The notes under the pieces: model-generated
Seen by the model: only the letters and a program-made list of their open reading frames with translations
What the model was told of the DNA's origin: nothing
Database searches by the model: none
Made by a program: the position numbers and the translations under genes
Assembly (NCBI GenBank): GCA_017301995.1
Contig: JAFLEH010000005.1
Coordinates: forward strand, 173,181-237,180
Length of the DNA: 64,000 nucleotides
Source: Verrucomicrobiota bacterium
GTDB lineage: Bacteria; Verrucomicrobiota; Verrucomicrobiia; Verrucomicrobiales; Akkermansiaceae
Direction of reading: 5' to 3'
In this document: in pieces, positions 1-7,147 of the stretch
Position numbering within the stretch: position 1 is the first letter of the stretch
Layout: each line of letters starts with the position of its first letter

Positions 1-1
1 A

Positions 2-232
2 ACCTACAGCAACGGCCGCCCGACGCTCTACGGCCACTCGACCTACGGTCGTGGATCGGTGCTCGCCGGGCGTCCCCGCCGCGAATGGCTCGAAGACTGG
101 GACGACATCGAAACGGCCCGCGCCGAACTCAAGGCCGCGGGAATTCGCTATCGTGACCTCTGCGACGCCGGTGGCTCCACCCACATCCCGGTGGATGTCA
201 TCACCACGGGCTTGCCCGACGGGGAAATCTAA
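2..232 (+). CDS. Phage protein of unknown function, C-terminal 76 residues only
   Basis: A reading frame is open from the window edge to a TAA at 230-232. It encodes a tail rich in Tyr, Gly and charged residues (TYSNGRPTLYGHSTYGRG near the edge, then REWLEDWDDIETARAELKAAG). The 5' end is outside the window. It runs in the same direction as the phage genes and ends 19 bp before the next start at 252. I do not recognise the family. The acidic amphipathic stretch DWDDIETARAELKAAGIRY is probably a helix. Confidence 0.55.
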   Translation, partial: TYSNGRPTLYGHSTYGRGSVLAGRPRREWLEDWDDIETARAELKAAGIRYRDLCDAGGSTHIPVDVITTGLPDGEI

Positions 233-251
233 CGACGGACCACGACTTCCC

Positions 252-953
252 ATGAAACCACAATCCGACTTTCTGGACAAAATCCGCAAGCTCCTGCGAC
301 TGGCAGACCGCTCCCGCGGCTCCACCGAGAACGAGGCGAAGGTGGCGCTGGCCAAGGCTCAGGAACTGATGACCCGCCACAACATCGACTCGGTCTTGTT
401 CCGCATGGAACATGGCGAATCGTCCACCGCGTCCTTCACCGTGAACAAGGGCAAGGTCGATCTGCCCAAGACGCTCAACCCCGCCGACATGCTGATCCTC
501 TCGTTGCTGCAAGCCCACTTCAACGTGCGGATCATTCTAATGCCCGGTGGCAGGGGCACCCCGGTGGACATCATCGGTGCCCCCGAGGATGTGGACTTCG
601 CCATCTATGCGTTCAACTTCCTCCGCGAGACATTCTTCCGCTGTTGGAACGAGTTCAAGCGGACGCGGACCAACCCCGACAGGGCGTCCTACTACCGGGG
701 CCTGCGCGACGGCATCAACTCCGAACTCAAGGCGGCGAAGCAACGGGCCGAGCAGTCCTACGCTGGCAACCAGCGCGACGCCTACGCGCTGGCGGTCGTG
801 GACCAGAAGGCGGCCATCACCCGATACGTCGATGACCACTACGGCAAACTCCGCACCCGCGCCGCCCGGGCCCGCCGGGTGGACTCATCGAGCTACTTCG
901 CCGGTGAGACCAAGGGCCGCACCATCCAGATCAACCGCCCGCTCGCCGGGTGA
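252..953 (+). CDS. DUF2786 domain protein
   Basis: 233 residues starting at ATG 252. An ORF extends upstream to 51, but that part overlaps the preceding gene in another frame and lacks coding character. The N-terminus (residues ~6-45: LDKIRKLLRLADR, NEAKVALAKAQELMTRHNID) matches the DUF2786 pattern of two helices around a KI.KLL.LA motif. The C-terminal half is basic and helical (AKQRAEQSY, KLRTRAARARR). DUF2786 proteins occur in phages and hosts and have no established biochemical role. The family call rests on the recognisable N-terminal motif; function is unknown. Confidence 0.75.
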   Translation: MKPQSDFLDKIRKLLRLADRSRGSTENEAKVALAKAQELMTRHNIDSVLFRMEHGESSTASFTVNKGKVDLPKTLNPADMLILSLLQAHFNVRIILMPGGRGTPVDIIGAPEDVDFAIYAFNFLRETFFRCWNEFKRTRTNPDRASYYRGLRDGINSELKAAKQRAEQSYAGNQRDAYALAVVDQKAAITRYVDDHYGKLRTRAARARRVDSSSYFAGETKGRTIQINRPLAG

Positions 954-986
954 AACAACTCTCCCCTAACCAGACAAGACAACACC

Positions 987-1199
987 ATGAACACACCAAC
1001 CAACATCCCGCTGCCCGTCGCCATGCGACAGGGCGTCGCCAAACTCGAACGCAACGGCTTCCGGGTCGTGCGCGTCGCGCCCAACGGACCGGACCCGTCG
1101 TCCGGGTTCACCGCCTTCATGAGCAAACGCACCCGCACCGGCCTGCTGCTGGCGCAGGTCGGAATGGATTCCAACGGCAACATCACCACCAACCGCTAA
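987..1199 (+). CDS. Small phage protein of unknown function
   Basis: 70 residues, starting MNTPTNIPLPVAMRQGVAKLE. It is basic, with no membrane segment and no motif I recognise. It sits between the DUF2786 gene and a helix-turn-helix-like gene, all on the + strand with short gaps, and the frame shows phage-like codon use. There is no clear Shine-Dalgarno sequence; the leader is C/A-rich (CCCCTAACCAGACAAGACAACACC). It is called mainly from its position in the gene train. Confidence 0.55.
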   Translation: MNTPTNIPLPVAMRQGVAKLERNGFRVVRVAPNGPDPSSGFTAFMSKRTRTGLLLAQVGMDSNGNITTNR

Positions 1200-1217
1200 C
1201 CCCAACCTAACACCACA

Positions 1218-1769
1218 ATGAACAAACTATACTGGATCGTCTGCGACGACAAGGACAACAACGTATTCGAAGGCCGCTACCAGGGGCGCACCCGCGGCGA
1301 GGCGCTCAAGTTCCTCAAGCAGTCCGTCGGGCGCAAGAGCCTCAACGGACTGGTCTTCACCATCACCGAAATCCCGGTGCCGCTGATCCGCGAGATTGTC
1401 GCGGAGATCCTCGCCAGCGGCGGCGTGCCGGCCACCCCCGCACCCAACATCGTGCCGCTCAGGCAGCCCGATCCCGCGCCGCTCGCCGGACGCTTTGATG
1501 CGTTCGCCGACACGTCGGAGACCACGGTGACACCCGCAGAAGCCGAACCGGCACCCGCCCCCAACCCCGCCTCAGCGCCAGCGAAGAAATCCAAGCCCAA
1601 GCCGGATGCCGGACCCAAGGTTGGCAATCCCGGCCACGGCGATGACCTTTGGGCGAAAATCCGGGCCTACTGGAACGAATGCCGCAGCATCAAGCAGACC
1701 GCCGAGAAGTTCGGGCTCTCGCCCAACTCGGTCAAGACCCGGGCCCGCCGCGAGGGCTGGAACAAATAA
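1218..1769 (+). CDS. Phage protein with C-terminal helix-turn-helix-like segment
   Basis: 183 residues in three parts: an N-terminal globular part (1-75, MNKLYWIVCDDKDNNVFEGRY), a Pro/Ala/Lys-rich linker (~78-135), and a C-terminal segment (DDLWAKIRAYWNECRSIKQTAEKFGLSPNSVKTRARREGW) resembling the resolvase/terminase-type helix-turn-helix that recognises DNA. The linker suggests a flexible tether between a protein-binding head and a DNA-binding tail. It could be a regulator or an accessory to packaging or replication; I cannot assign a named family. Confidence 0.6.
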   Translation: MNKLYWIVCDDKDNNVFEGRYQGRTRGEALKFLKQSVGRKSLNGLVFTITEIPVPLIREIVAEILASGGVPATPAPNIVPLRQPDPAPLAGRFDAFADTSETTVTPAEAEPAPAPNPASAPAKKSKPKPDAGPKVGNPGHGDDLWAKIRAYWNECRSIKQTAEKFGLSPNSVKTRARREGWNK

Positions 1770-1780
1770 CCGCCGCCACC

Positions 1781-2116
1781 ATGAGCCAACCCGAGTGGAC
1801 ACCCAAACCCGGCGATGGTGCCACCATCTGCCACCACAGCGACCGGACCGCCTGCACGGTGGTCCGGGTCAGCCCCTCCGGCATCACCATCTGGATTCAG
1901 CGCGACATCGCCACGCTGGACGACTGGAAGCCGGAGATCATCCCCGGCGGATTCGCCGGCCATTGCGTGGACAATGCCGACCAGCGTTACACCTACCAGC
2001 CTGATCCCGGCGGCACCATCCACAGCGCCCGGCTCCGCAAGGACGGCCGCTACCGGACGCCAGGCGGTGAGCGGGTGATTCCCGGCCGCCATCACTTTCA
2101 CGACTACAATTTCTAA
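1781..2116 (+). CDS. Phage protein of unknown function
   Basis: 111 residues from ATG 1781, eleven bases after the previous stop. The ORF continues upstream in the same frame, but that part overlaps the previous gene. The sequence (GDGATICHHSDRTACTVVRVSPSGITIWIQRD) looks like a small beta-rich fold; the C-terminus is basic and His-rich (RVIPGRHHFHDYNF). There are no catalytic motifs I can name. It is part of the run of small middle genes that precedes the AAA+ gene. Confidence 0.55.
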   Translation: MSQPEWTPKPGDGATICHHSDRTACTVVRVSPSGITIWIQRDIATLDDWKPEIIPGGFAGHCVDNADQRYTYQPDPGGTIHSARLRKDGRYRTPGGERVIPGRHHFHDYNF

Positions 2117-2118
2117 CC

Positions 2119-2358
2119 ATGAAGGTGCATGTCGCCCGCTACCGCAAGGCCGATGGCTATCAAACCCGCTTCTGGTCGGTGACCGTCGATGGCGAACTGC
2201 TCGCCGTCACGGTTTACCGCCGGGGCGCGGATGCCGTCGCCAACGCCCTCACCACCCTAACCAGAGATCCCCATGCCACGACCCCTCAAAGTTCTCCCCA
2301 ACCCGGCACCGTGCCCCACAACGCCACCGCTGGCGTGGCGGCCGACCGGACCCGATGA
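2119..2358 (+). CDS. Small phage protein, overlaps AAA+ gene
   Basis: 79 residues; ATG is two bases after the previous stop. The first ~50 residues (KVHVARYRKADGYQTRFWSV, then a short beta-rich run) look like a real small fold. The last ~28 residues are Pro/Thr/Ala-rich and overlap the first 86 bases of the AAA+ gene in another frame. The length of that overlap means the true stop, or the AAA+ start, may be mis-set. Function unknown. Confidence 0.45.
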   Translation: MKVHVARYRKADGYQTRFWSVTVDGELLAVTVYRRGADAVANALTTLTRDPHATTPQSSPQPGTVPHNATAGVAADRTR

Positions 2359-2941
2359 CCTCTGCGGCCCCGCCGCCACCGTCGCCAGCCGCCTTGTTGC
2401 CAAGGCCCGCAACCTCCGCGCCAATCCCGCGGTTCCGGTGAAGCTCCTGCTCTACGGCCCGCCCGGTGTCGGCAAGACCAGCATCGCGGACATGGTGGCC
2501 GCCGAGCTTTCCGGCTGTGCCCTCGCCGTCGAGGAATTCAACGGCAGGCTGGTCACCGTGGACGTCGTCAAGCAGTGGGTGGCCGGCCTCGGCACCCTGT
2601 CGCTGTTCGGCGTTTACTCGGTGCGGATCATCAATGAGATGGACCGCTGCACCCGCGAGGCGCAGGACCTGCTCTTGAGCTACCTCGACCGGCTGCCGCC
2701 AGGGCGGGCGGTGATTGGCACCAGCAACCTGCAACTCGATCTGCTGACCGAGCGGTTTCAGACCCGCTTCCAGTCGATCAAGCTCATGTCGCCCTCCACC
2801 GATGACATTGCCGCCCTGCTCCGCCGCCACTGGCCGGTGGACCGTGCGACGGCGGCGCGGATCGCCGTGGGCAGCGGTGGATGCGTCCGGGCCGCGCTCG
2901 CCGATTTGGAAACCTGGCTGGATGCGGAGGGCCTGGCATGA
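2273..2941 (+). CDS. AAA+ ATPase (clamp-loader/RuvB-like small form)
   Basis: 222 residues. Walker A GPPGVGKT lies at 62-69 and Walker B-like VRIINEMD at 117-124; the usual DE dyad is N-E, with E122 available for catalysis. Sensor-1-like VIGTSN follows at 147-152 and an arginine-rich RFQTRFQ near 161-167. A short alpha-helical lid follows (STDDIAALLRRHWPVD...). The order and spacing match small AAA+ proteins related to clamp loaders and RuvB. A role in phage DNA replication or remodelling is inferred. The next gene overlaps the stop codon (ATGA at 2938), indicating translational coupling. Confidence 0.8.
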   Translation: MPRPLKVLPNPAPCPTTPPLAWRPTGPDDLCGPAATVASRLVAKARNLRANPAVPVKLLLYGPPGVGKTSIADMVAAELSGCALAVEEFNGRLVTVDVVKQWVAGLGTLSLFGVYSVRIINEMDRCTREAQDLLLSYLDRLPPGRAVIGTSNLQLDLLTERFQTRFQSIKLMSPSTDDIAALLRRHWPVDRATAARIAVGSGGCVRAALADLETWLDAEGLA

Positions 2942-3183
2942 AAGCGCGGCTCCAACAACTCCGCTTCGACCGCAAGGGCCGATTGTCCCGCGCCGTGTTC
3001 CGCTTCCGCGCGTCGGGGATGCGCCGTGAGACCGCCGTCACCGTGCGCTGGCGCGATGTGTGCGGCGAACGGGAATGGTTCGCGCTGGGCTGGTGCCCGC
3101 CGGACGCGTGGCGGGTGATCCTGCCGATGGTCGCCCAAGTCAGCCATGCCGTTGACACCATCAACGCGGGCGATGACCGATGA
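2938..3183 (+). CDS. Small basic phage protein
   Basis: 81 residues, start chosen at ATG 2938, which overlaps the AAA+ stop as ATGA. Highly basic N-terminus (MKARLQQLRFDRKGRLSRAVFRFRASG), then a beta-rich core with WRDVCGEREWFALGWCPPDAW. Coupling to the ATPase suggests a partner or nucleic-acid-binding accessory protein. No family recognised. Its 3' end overlaps the following ParB-like gene by 11 bases. Confidence 0.55.
   Translation: MKARLQQLRFDRKGRLSRAVFRFRASGMRRETAVTVRWRDVCGEREWFALGWCPPDAWRVILPMVAQVSHAVDTINAGDDR
3152..3172 (+). promoter_or_regulatory. TTGAC / G-rich bipartite start-proximal element
   Basis: TTGAC at 3152 lies 21 bases before ATG 3173, with GCGGG just before the start. 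It is a member of the recurrent phage element described in the findings; here it lies inside the preceding coding sequence. Confidence 0.4.
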
Positions 3184-3826
3184 TCCCAAAGCCCGCACCC
3201 TCGCCAATGGCATCGAAGTATGGTGCAGTTATGACAAGCTGGTGCCGGTGGGCGAGCTCAAGCCCAACCCGCGCAATCCCAACACGCACCCACAGCGGCA
3301 GATCGAGTTGCTCGCCAAGAACATCCGCTATTTCGGTTGGCGGCAGACGATCACGGTGTCCAAGCTCAGCGGCATGATCGTCTCAGGCCACGGCCGGCTG
3401 ATGGCCGCGAAGCACCTCGGCGTCGAGGTCGTGCCGGTGGACTACCAGGACTTCGCCAGTGAGAACGACGAACTGGCCGTGCTGGTCGCCGACAACCGTT
3501 TGGCCGAACTCGCCACGGTCGATTTGAACGAACTCGAAAAAATCGCCAGCGAGTGGAAGGCGGTGGATTTCGATACGATCCTCGCCGGTTTCGAGCCCGC
3601 CGACCTTGAGAGCCTGCTCAACCCGGACGGCGGCGATGACGATGACGACGAGGATGACCGCCACGACAAGGAACTCGACAAAAGCGATGTCACGGTCGCC
3701 GTGGGTCTCTATCGGTTCCGCATCAGCCAGGACGAATTCATCGCCTGGTGCGACCGCGTGAAACAGGACGCCGGTTTTGACAAGGAAAGCGTGCTCAAGG
3801 AAATCCGCATCCGCCTCGGTCTATGA
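3173..3826 (+). CDS. ParB-like N-terminal domain protein
   Basis: 217 residues from ATG 3173 (an upstream in-frame ATG at 3146 lies inside the previous gene). Residues ~15-110 are a ParB/Srx-type domain: LVPVGELKPNPRNPNTHP, then IELLAKNIRYFGWRQTITV, then the signature SGHGRLMAAKHLG. An acidic run (GGDDDDDEDDRHDKEL) leads to a C-terminal tail. Such proteins are common in phages next to DNA methylases and may act as CTP- or DNA-binding partners; nuclease activity is only suggested for some relatives. The next gene overlaps the stop (ATGA at 3823), so the two are probably co-translated. Confidence 0.75.
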   Translation: MTDDPKARTLANGIEVWCSYDKLVPVGELKPNPRNPNTHPQRQIELLAKNIRYFGWRQTITVSKLSGMIVSGHGRLMAAKHLGVEVVPVDYQDFASENDELAVLVADNRLAELATVDLNELEKIASEWKAVDFDTILAGFEPADLESLLNPDGGDDDDDEDDRHDKELDKSDVTVAVGLYRFRISQDEFIAWCDRVKQDAGFDKESVLKEIRIRLGL

Positions 3827-5343
3827 AAATCACCCTCGAACCCATCGCCGCCGTTAGGCCATCGACCTACAATCCGCGCTCGGCCGATCCGGCGCGGCTC
3901 GACATCATTGAGTTGTCGCTGCGCAAGCTCGGATTCATCGCCCCGATCTTCGCCGACACGGATGGCGAGATTCTATCAGGCCACCAACGGCACCTTGTCG
4001 CCCACCGCATGGGTGCCACGCATGTTCCGGTGTTCCGGACCAAGGCGCTCGACCTCGACCAGCGCAAGGCGCTCAACATCGTGTTCAACCGGGCGACCAA
4101 TGATTTCGATTTCCACCACACCCCCGGCAAGGTCACCCGCGACCTGGAATCCCTCGACCTAACCAAGCTCGCCGAGGGCATCCCCGACAAGCCGGTCGGC
4201 AGCGACGGCTTCCTGCGCTGCCTCAAGCCTGCGGAAGTCGCGGTGAAGGATCTCTGCAAGGTCAACTCCGGCCGCTGGCTGCAATACGCCCGCAACCTCG
4301 CCAACACCCTGCATCGCCAGGGCATCCTCATGCCCCTCGTCTGCCGCGAGGATCTCACGGTCATCAACGGCATCGGCCGCTTGGAAATGCTGGCCGAGAA
4401 AGGCGCGGCGTTCGCACCCGTGGTATTCGTCACCGACCGGGAGGCGGAGTTCGCCCGGGCCATGATGAACCTGCTGTCGATGGACTTCGACATCCATACC
4501 CGCTATGCCGACATGCTGCGGTTCAATTCGTTTCGGCGGGCGCGGCGGGTGCGGCGCGAGCTGGGCAACGGCTTCATCTTCGCCACCCATGGTGCCAAGC
4601 CGTGCAAGACTTTCGACATCGCCAAACCTGCCGACCGCGCCCGGTGGATCAAGGAACACGGCAGCACCATCCTTGATTTCGGGGCCGGCCACCTGACGGA
4701 AACCTTCCTGCTGCGGCAGGCGGGCATCGACTGCACGCCGTTCGAGCCCTACCGGCTCGGCCCCGGCGGCATCAACAAGGCCGAGGGAGTGGAACTCACC
4801 CGCGCCTTTCTGGCCGAAGTGGCGGCGGGCAAGGACTGGACCAGCATCTTCATCGCCAGCGTGCTCAACTCGGTGCCGTTCCGCGAGGATCGCGAGCACA
4901 TCGCCTGCATTTGCGCCGCGCTGTGCCGCCCGTTCACCAAGGTCTATGCCTGTGCCTCGTCGGCGGGCGAGTCCGGCTGGCGGCAGGTCAACGGCAAGGC
5001 GTTCATGAACGAAAGCAACGCGGGCAACATCGCATTCCGCCTCGACTATGAGCCGGGCATCCGCATCGGCGACTTCCAGGACAAACCCAAGGTCCAGAAG
5101 TATCACACCGAAAAAGAATTCCGCGAGCTGTTCGGTCCGTTCTTCCGCTCAGTGAAGGTCGATGACTTTTCCAACAACATCAACGCCGCCTGCGCGTCGG
5201 CGCGGCCCGTCGATCCGGCCCGCCTACGTGCCGCCATCCAGTTCGAATTCGACCTGCCCTATCCGGACGGCAGCCGCATGGATTTGGTGAAATGCGCCAT
5301 GGACTCTTTCAGCCAACGTCTTCAGACTCCCTTGACCAAATGA
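3823..5343 (+). CDS. ParB-like/SAM-dependent methyltransferase fusion
   Basis: 506 residues. Residues 1-~115 form a ParB-like domain (VRPSTYNPRSADPARLD, SGHQRHLVAHRMG). A second ParB-like segment follows at ~150-230 (VINGIGRLEMLAEKG). Then comes a Rossmann-type methyltransferase-like region from ~283 (motif I ILDFGAGHLTETFLL, acidic end FEPY, motif IV-like FIASVLNSVPF). There is no DPPY/NPPY, so it is not an obvious N6-adenine or N4-cytosine enzyme. The ParB parts may select DNA or a nucleotide while the C-terminal domain acts on it; the substrate is unknown. It is coupled upstream and downstream by ATGA overlaps. Alternative: an inactive structural relative. Confidence 0.65.
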   Translation: MKITLEPIAAVRPSTYNPRSADPARLDIIELSLRKLGFIAPIFADTDGEILSGHQRHLVAHRMGATHVPVFRTKALDLDQRKALNIVFNRATNDFDFHHTPGKVTRDLESLDLTKLAEGIPDKPVGSDGFLRCLKPAEVAVKDLCKVNSGRWLQYARNLANTLHRQGILMPLVCREDLTVINGIGRLEMLAEKGAAFAPVVFVTDREAEFARAMMNLLSMDFDIHTRYADMLRFNSFRRARRVRRELGNGFIFATHGAKPCKTFDIAKPADRARWIKEHGSTILDFGAGHLTETFLLRQAGIDCTPFEPYRLGPGGINKAEGVELTRAFLAEVAAGKDWTSIFIASVLNSVPFREDREHIACICAALCRPFTKVYACASSAGESGWRQVNGKAFMNESNAGNIAFRLDYEPGIRIGDFQDKPKVQKYHTEKEFRELFGPFFRSVKVDDFSNNINAACASARPVDPARLRAAIQFEFDLPYPDGSRMDLVKCAMDSFSQRLQTPLTK

Positions 5344-5792
5344 TCATCCTGCTCGACCTCAACTATACCCTGGTGGCCAACTCGCCCAAGCACGGCACCA
5401 CGCCCGAACGCATGGAGAAGCGCCTTGCCGGTGAGCAATACCGGCAATGGCTGGTTGAACTGGTGCGGCCACATACCGTGGTGCTCATCACCGCACGCCC
5501 GGAAACCTGGATGCTCAGGACGCTCGACCGGATCGAGGAGCAGACCGGCTGGCGGCCGCAGGACGCGTGCTTCGCCCCGACAGGTTGGTGGAATCCTCCG
5601 GCGATCAAGGAACATCTGCTCAAGAAGGATGTGTTTCCGATCCACGGCGAGCACGCCCGCTACATCGCGATTGAGAGTAACCCGCGGACCCGTGAAATGT
5701 ATGCACGGTTTGCCATCCCGTGCTTCTGGGTGACCGGGGAAGGCACTTGCCTAACGGAAGGAACGCGCATCGTGAAGCGGCTGCCGCGTTGA
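5340..5792 (+). CDS. HAD-like fold protein with atypical first motif
   Basis: 150 residues starting at ATG 5340, overlapping the previous stop. The N-terminus MIILLDLNYTLV aligns with HAD motif I (DxDxT/V), and LITARPETW fits motif II. The usual second aspartate, the general acid/base of phosphatases, is Asn here, so hydrolysis may be weak, altered or absent. A motif III lysine could be among KEHLLKK. Polynucleotide kinase-phosphatase relatives and nucleotidases share this fold. Position between a methyltransferase fusion and a CmoA-like gene suggests a nucleotide or nucleic-acid substrate (inference). Confidence 0.6.
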   Translation: MIILLDLNYTLVANSPKHGTTPERMEKRLAGEQYRQWLVELVRPHTVVLITARPETWMLRTLDRIEEQTGWRPQDACFAPTGWWNPPAIKEHLLKKDVFPIHGEHARYIAIESNPRTREMYARFAIPCFWVTGEGTCLTEGTRIVKRLPR

Positions 5793-5807
5793 CACCCGCG
5801 CCGGGGC
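5789..5807 (+). promoter_or_regulatory. TTGAC / GGGG bipartite start-proximal element
   Basis: TTGAC begins exactly 19 bases before ATG 5808, and CCGGGGC abuts the start. The TGA inside TTGAC is the stop codon of the preceding gene. Member of the recurrent phage element. Confidence 0.5.
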
Positions 5808-6530
5808 ATGAGTGAAGCCCCAGTTGACCATGTGATGCCCGAGGGACCGTGGCGTTTCGACAAGCAGGTGACCGACGTTTTCGACGACATGCTGCAGCGG
5901 TCGATCCCGCAATACAACGCGATGCGACTGGTGACCTTTGAGGTGGCCAACCGGTTCGTCCAACCCGGCACGGCGATCATCGACATGGGCTGCTCCCGCG
6001 GTCAGGCGCTGCTGCCGTTCGTTTCCAACTTCGGCGCGGCCAATGACTATATCGGCCTGGAGATCAGCGAGCCGATGATCGAGGCGGCGCGGCAGCAGTT
6101 CACCGGCCACCCGCACGGTGACCGCGTCACCATCGCCCGTGCCGACCTGCGCCACGAGTTTCCTAACGTGACCTCCAGCCTCGTGCTCTCGGTCCTCACG
6201 CTCCAGTTCACCCCCATCGAATACCGCCAGCGGATCATCCGCCGCGTGTTCAACTCGCTGGCGCCAGGCGGCGCCTTCGTGCTGGTCGAGAAGGTGCTCG
6301 GTGCCACCGCCGAACTCGACGAGGCGTTCGTTGACCTGTTCCTTGAGATCAAACGGCAGAACGGCTACTCACAGGGGGAGATCGACCGCAAACGGATGTC
6401 GCTGGAAGGCGTGCTCGTGCCGGTGACCGCCCGTTGGAACGAGGAACTCCTGCGCGAGGAGGGATTCGCGGCGGTGGACTGTTTCTGGCGGCACCTGAAC
6501 TTCGCCGGATGGGTGGCGCTCAAGCCATGA
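5808..6530 (+). CDS. CmoA-like carboxy-SAM synthase / methyltransferase-fold protein
   Basis: 240 residues, close to the ~247 of E. coli CmoA, which makes carboxy-S-adenosylmethionine from SAM and prephenate for the cmo5U34 tRNA modification. Matching landmarks: FDKQVTDVFDDMLQRSIPQY (N-terminus), FVQPGTAIIDMGCSRGQAL (motif I, ~50-68), VLTLQFTPIEYRQ, LAPGGAFVLVEK, NGYSQGEIDRKRMSLEGVL, and the ending HLNFAGWVALKP. K195-R196 aligns with the KR whose Arg contacts the carboxylate in E. coli CmoA (from memory, Arg199). No cmoB is visible in the window. A phage copy next to ParB-methyltransferase and HAD-like genes may serve tRNA or DNA modification; a plain methyltransferase is the alternative. Confidence 0.75.
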   Translation: MSEAPVDHVMPEGPWRFDKQVTDVFDDMLQRSIPQYNAMRLVTFEVANRFVQPGTAIIDMGCSRGQALLPFVSNFGAANDYIGLEISEPMIEAARQQFTGHPHGDRVTIARADLRHEFPNVTSSLVLSVLTLQFTPIEYRQRIIRRVFNSLAPGGAFVLVEKVLGATAELDEAFVDLFLEIKRQNGYSQGEIDRKRMSLEGVLVPVTARWNEELLREEGFAAVDCFWRHLNFAGWVALKP

Positions 6531-7147
6531 GCAAGTCCAGAACCAACGACGAGGGCAGGCAGGTGCTCGACCCGGAAGTCGCGGGGAAGATCCTCGACGC
6601 CGACTTCCAAAATGTCGTGAAGAAGGTTGCGGCGGGAAAGCCGTTGACCGTGGCCGAGCGTTCGCGCATCGAATCATTGGCCGCAGGCAGCAGCGAGTCA
6701 CTCGCCTATGCCAAGACCCTGGTGGAACTTGCCGCGGTGTTGGGTGTGACGCGCCGGACGCTCACCACCTGGCAGAAGATGGAAGGCTCACCGAAGCCGC
6801 TCTCCAACGGACTGTGGCCGGTCGCCGACTGGCGGGAGTTTGTCCGCGTGCGCGGGTTGAAGGCGGGCAAGGTTCCGCTGGGTAACGAGGAGGCTCTCAA
6901 GGCCCGCAAGCTGTTGGCCGAGGTTGAGGAACGGGAACTGCGCATCGCGGTGAAGAAGGGCGAGTATGTCCCGCTCCATCAGGTCCGCACCGAATGGATC
7001 GGACTCGTCGCCCAGGCCACCTCCATCCTCCGGGCCAAGTTTGAAAACGAACTGCCGCCGATCCTGTCCGGTCTCGACGCCACCGGCATCCAGAAGGAAT
7101 GCCGCAAGGCGATTGACGAAGTTCTCCGCTGCCTCCACGAATCATGA
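6527..7147 (+). CDS. Terminase small subunit (Nu1-like)
   Basis: 206 residues from ATG 6527, overlapping the previous stop (ATGA). It contains a helix-turn-helix (LAAVLGVTRRTLTTWQKMEG, residues ~67-86) followed by NGLWPVADWREFVRVRG, as in phage DNA-packaging Nu1-type proteins. A coiled-coil-like stretch follows (EEALKARKLLAEVEERELRIAVKKGEYVPLHQV) that resembles the dimerising and large-subunit-binding part. It should recognise the packaging site and recruit the large subunit encoded directly downstream with a 4-base overlap. Confidence 0.87.
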   Translation: MSKSRTNDEGRQVLDPEVAGKILDADFQNVVKKVAAGKPLTVAERSRIESLAAGSSESLAYAKTLVELAAVLGVTRRTLTTWQKMEGSPKPLSNGLWPVADWREFVRVRGLKAGKVPLGNEEALKARKLLAEVEERELRIAVKKGEYVPLHQVRTEWIGLVAQATSILRAKFENELPPILSGLDATGIQKECRKAIDEVLRCLHES

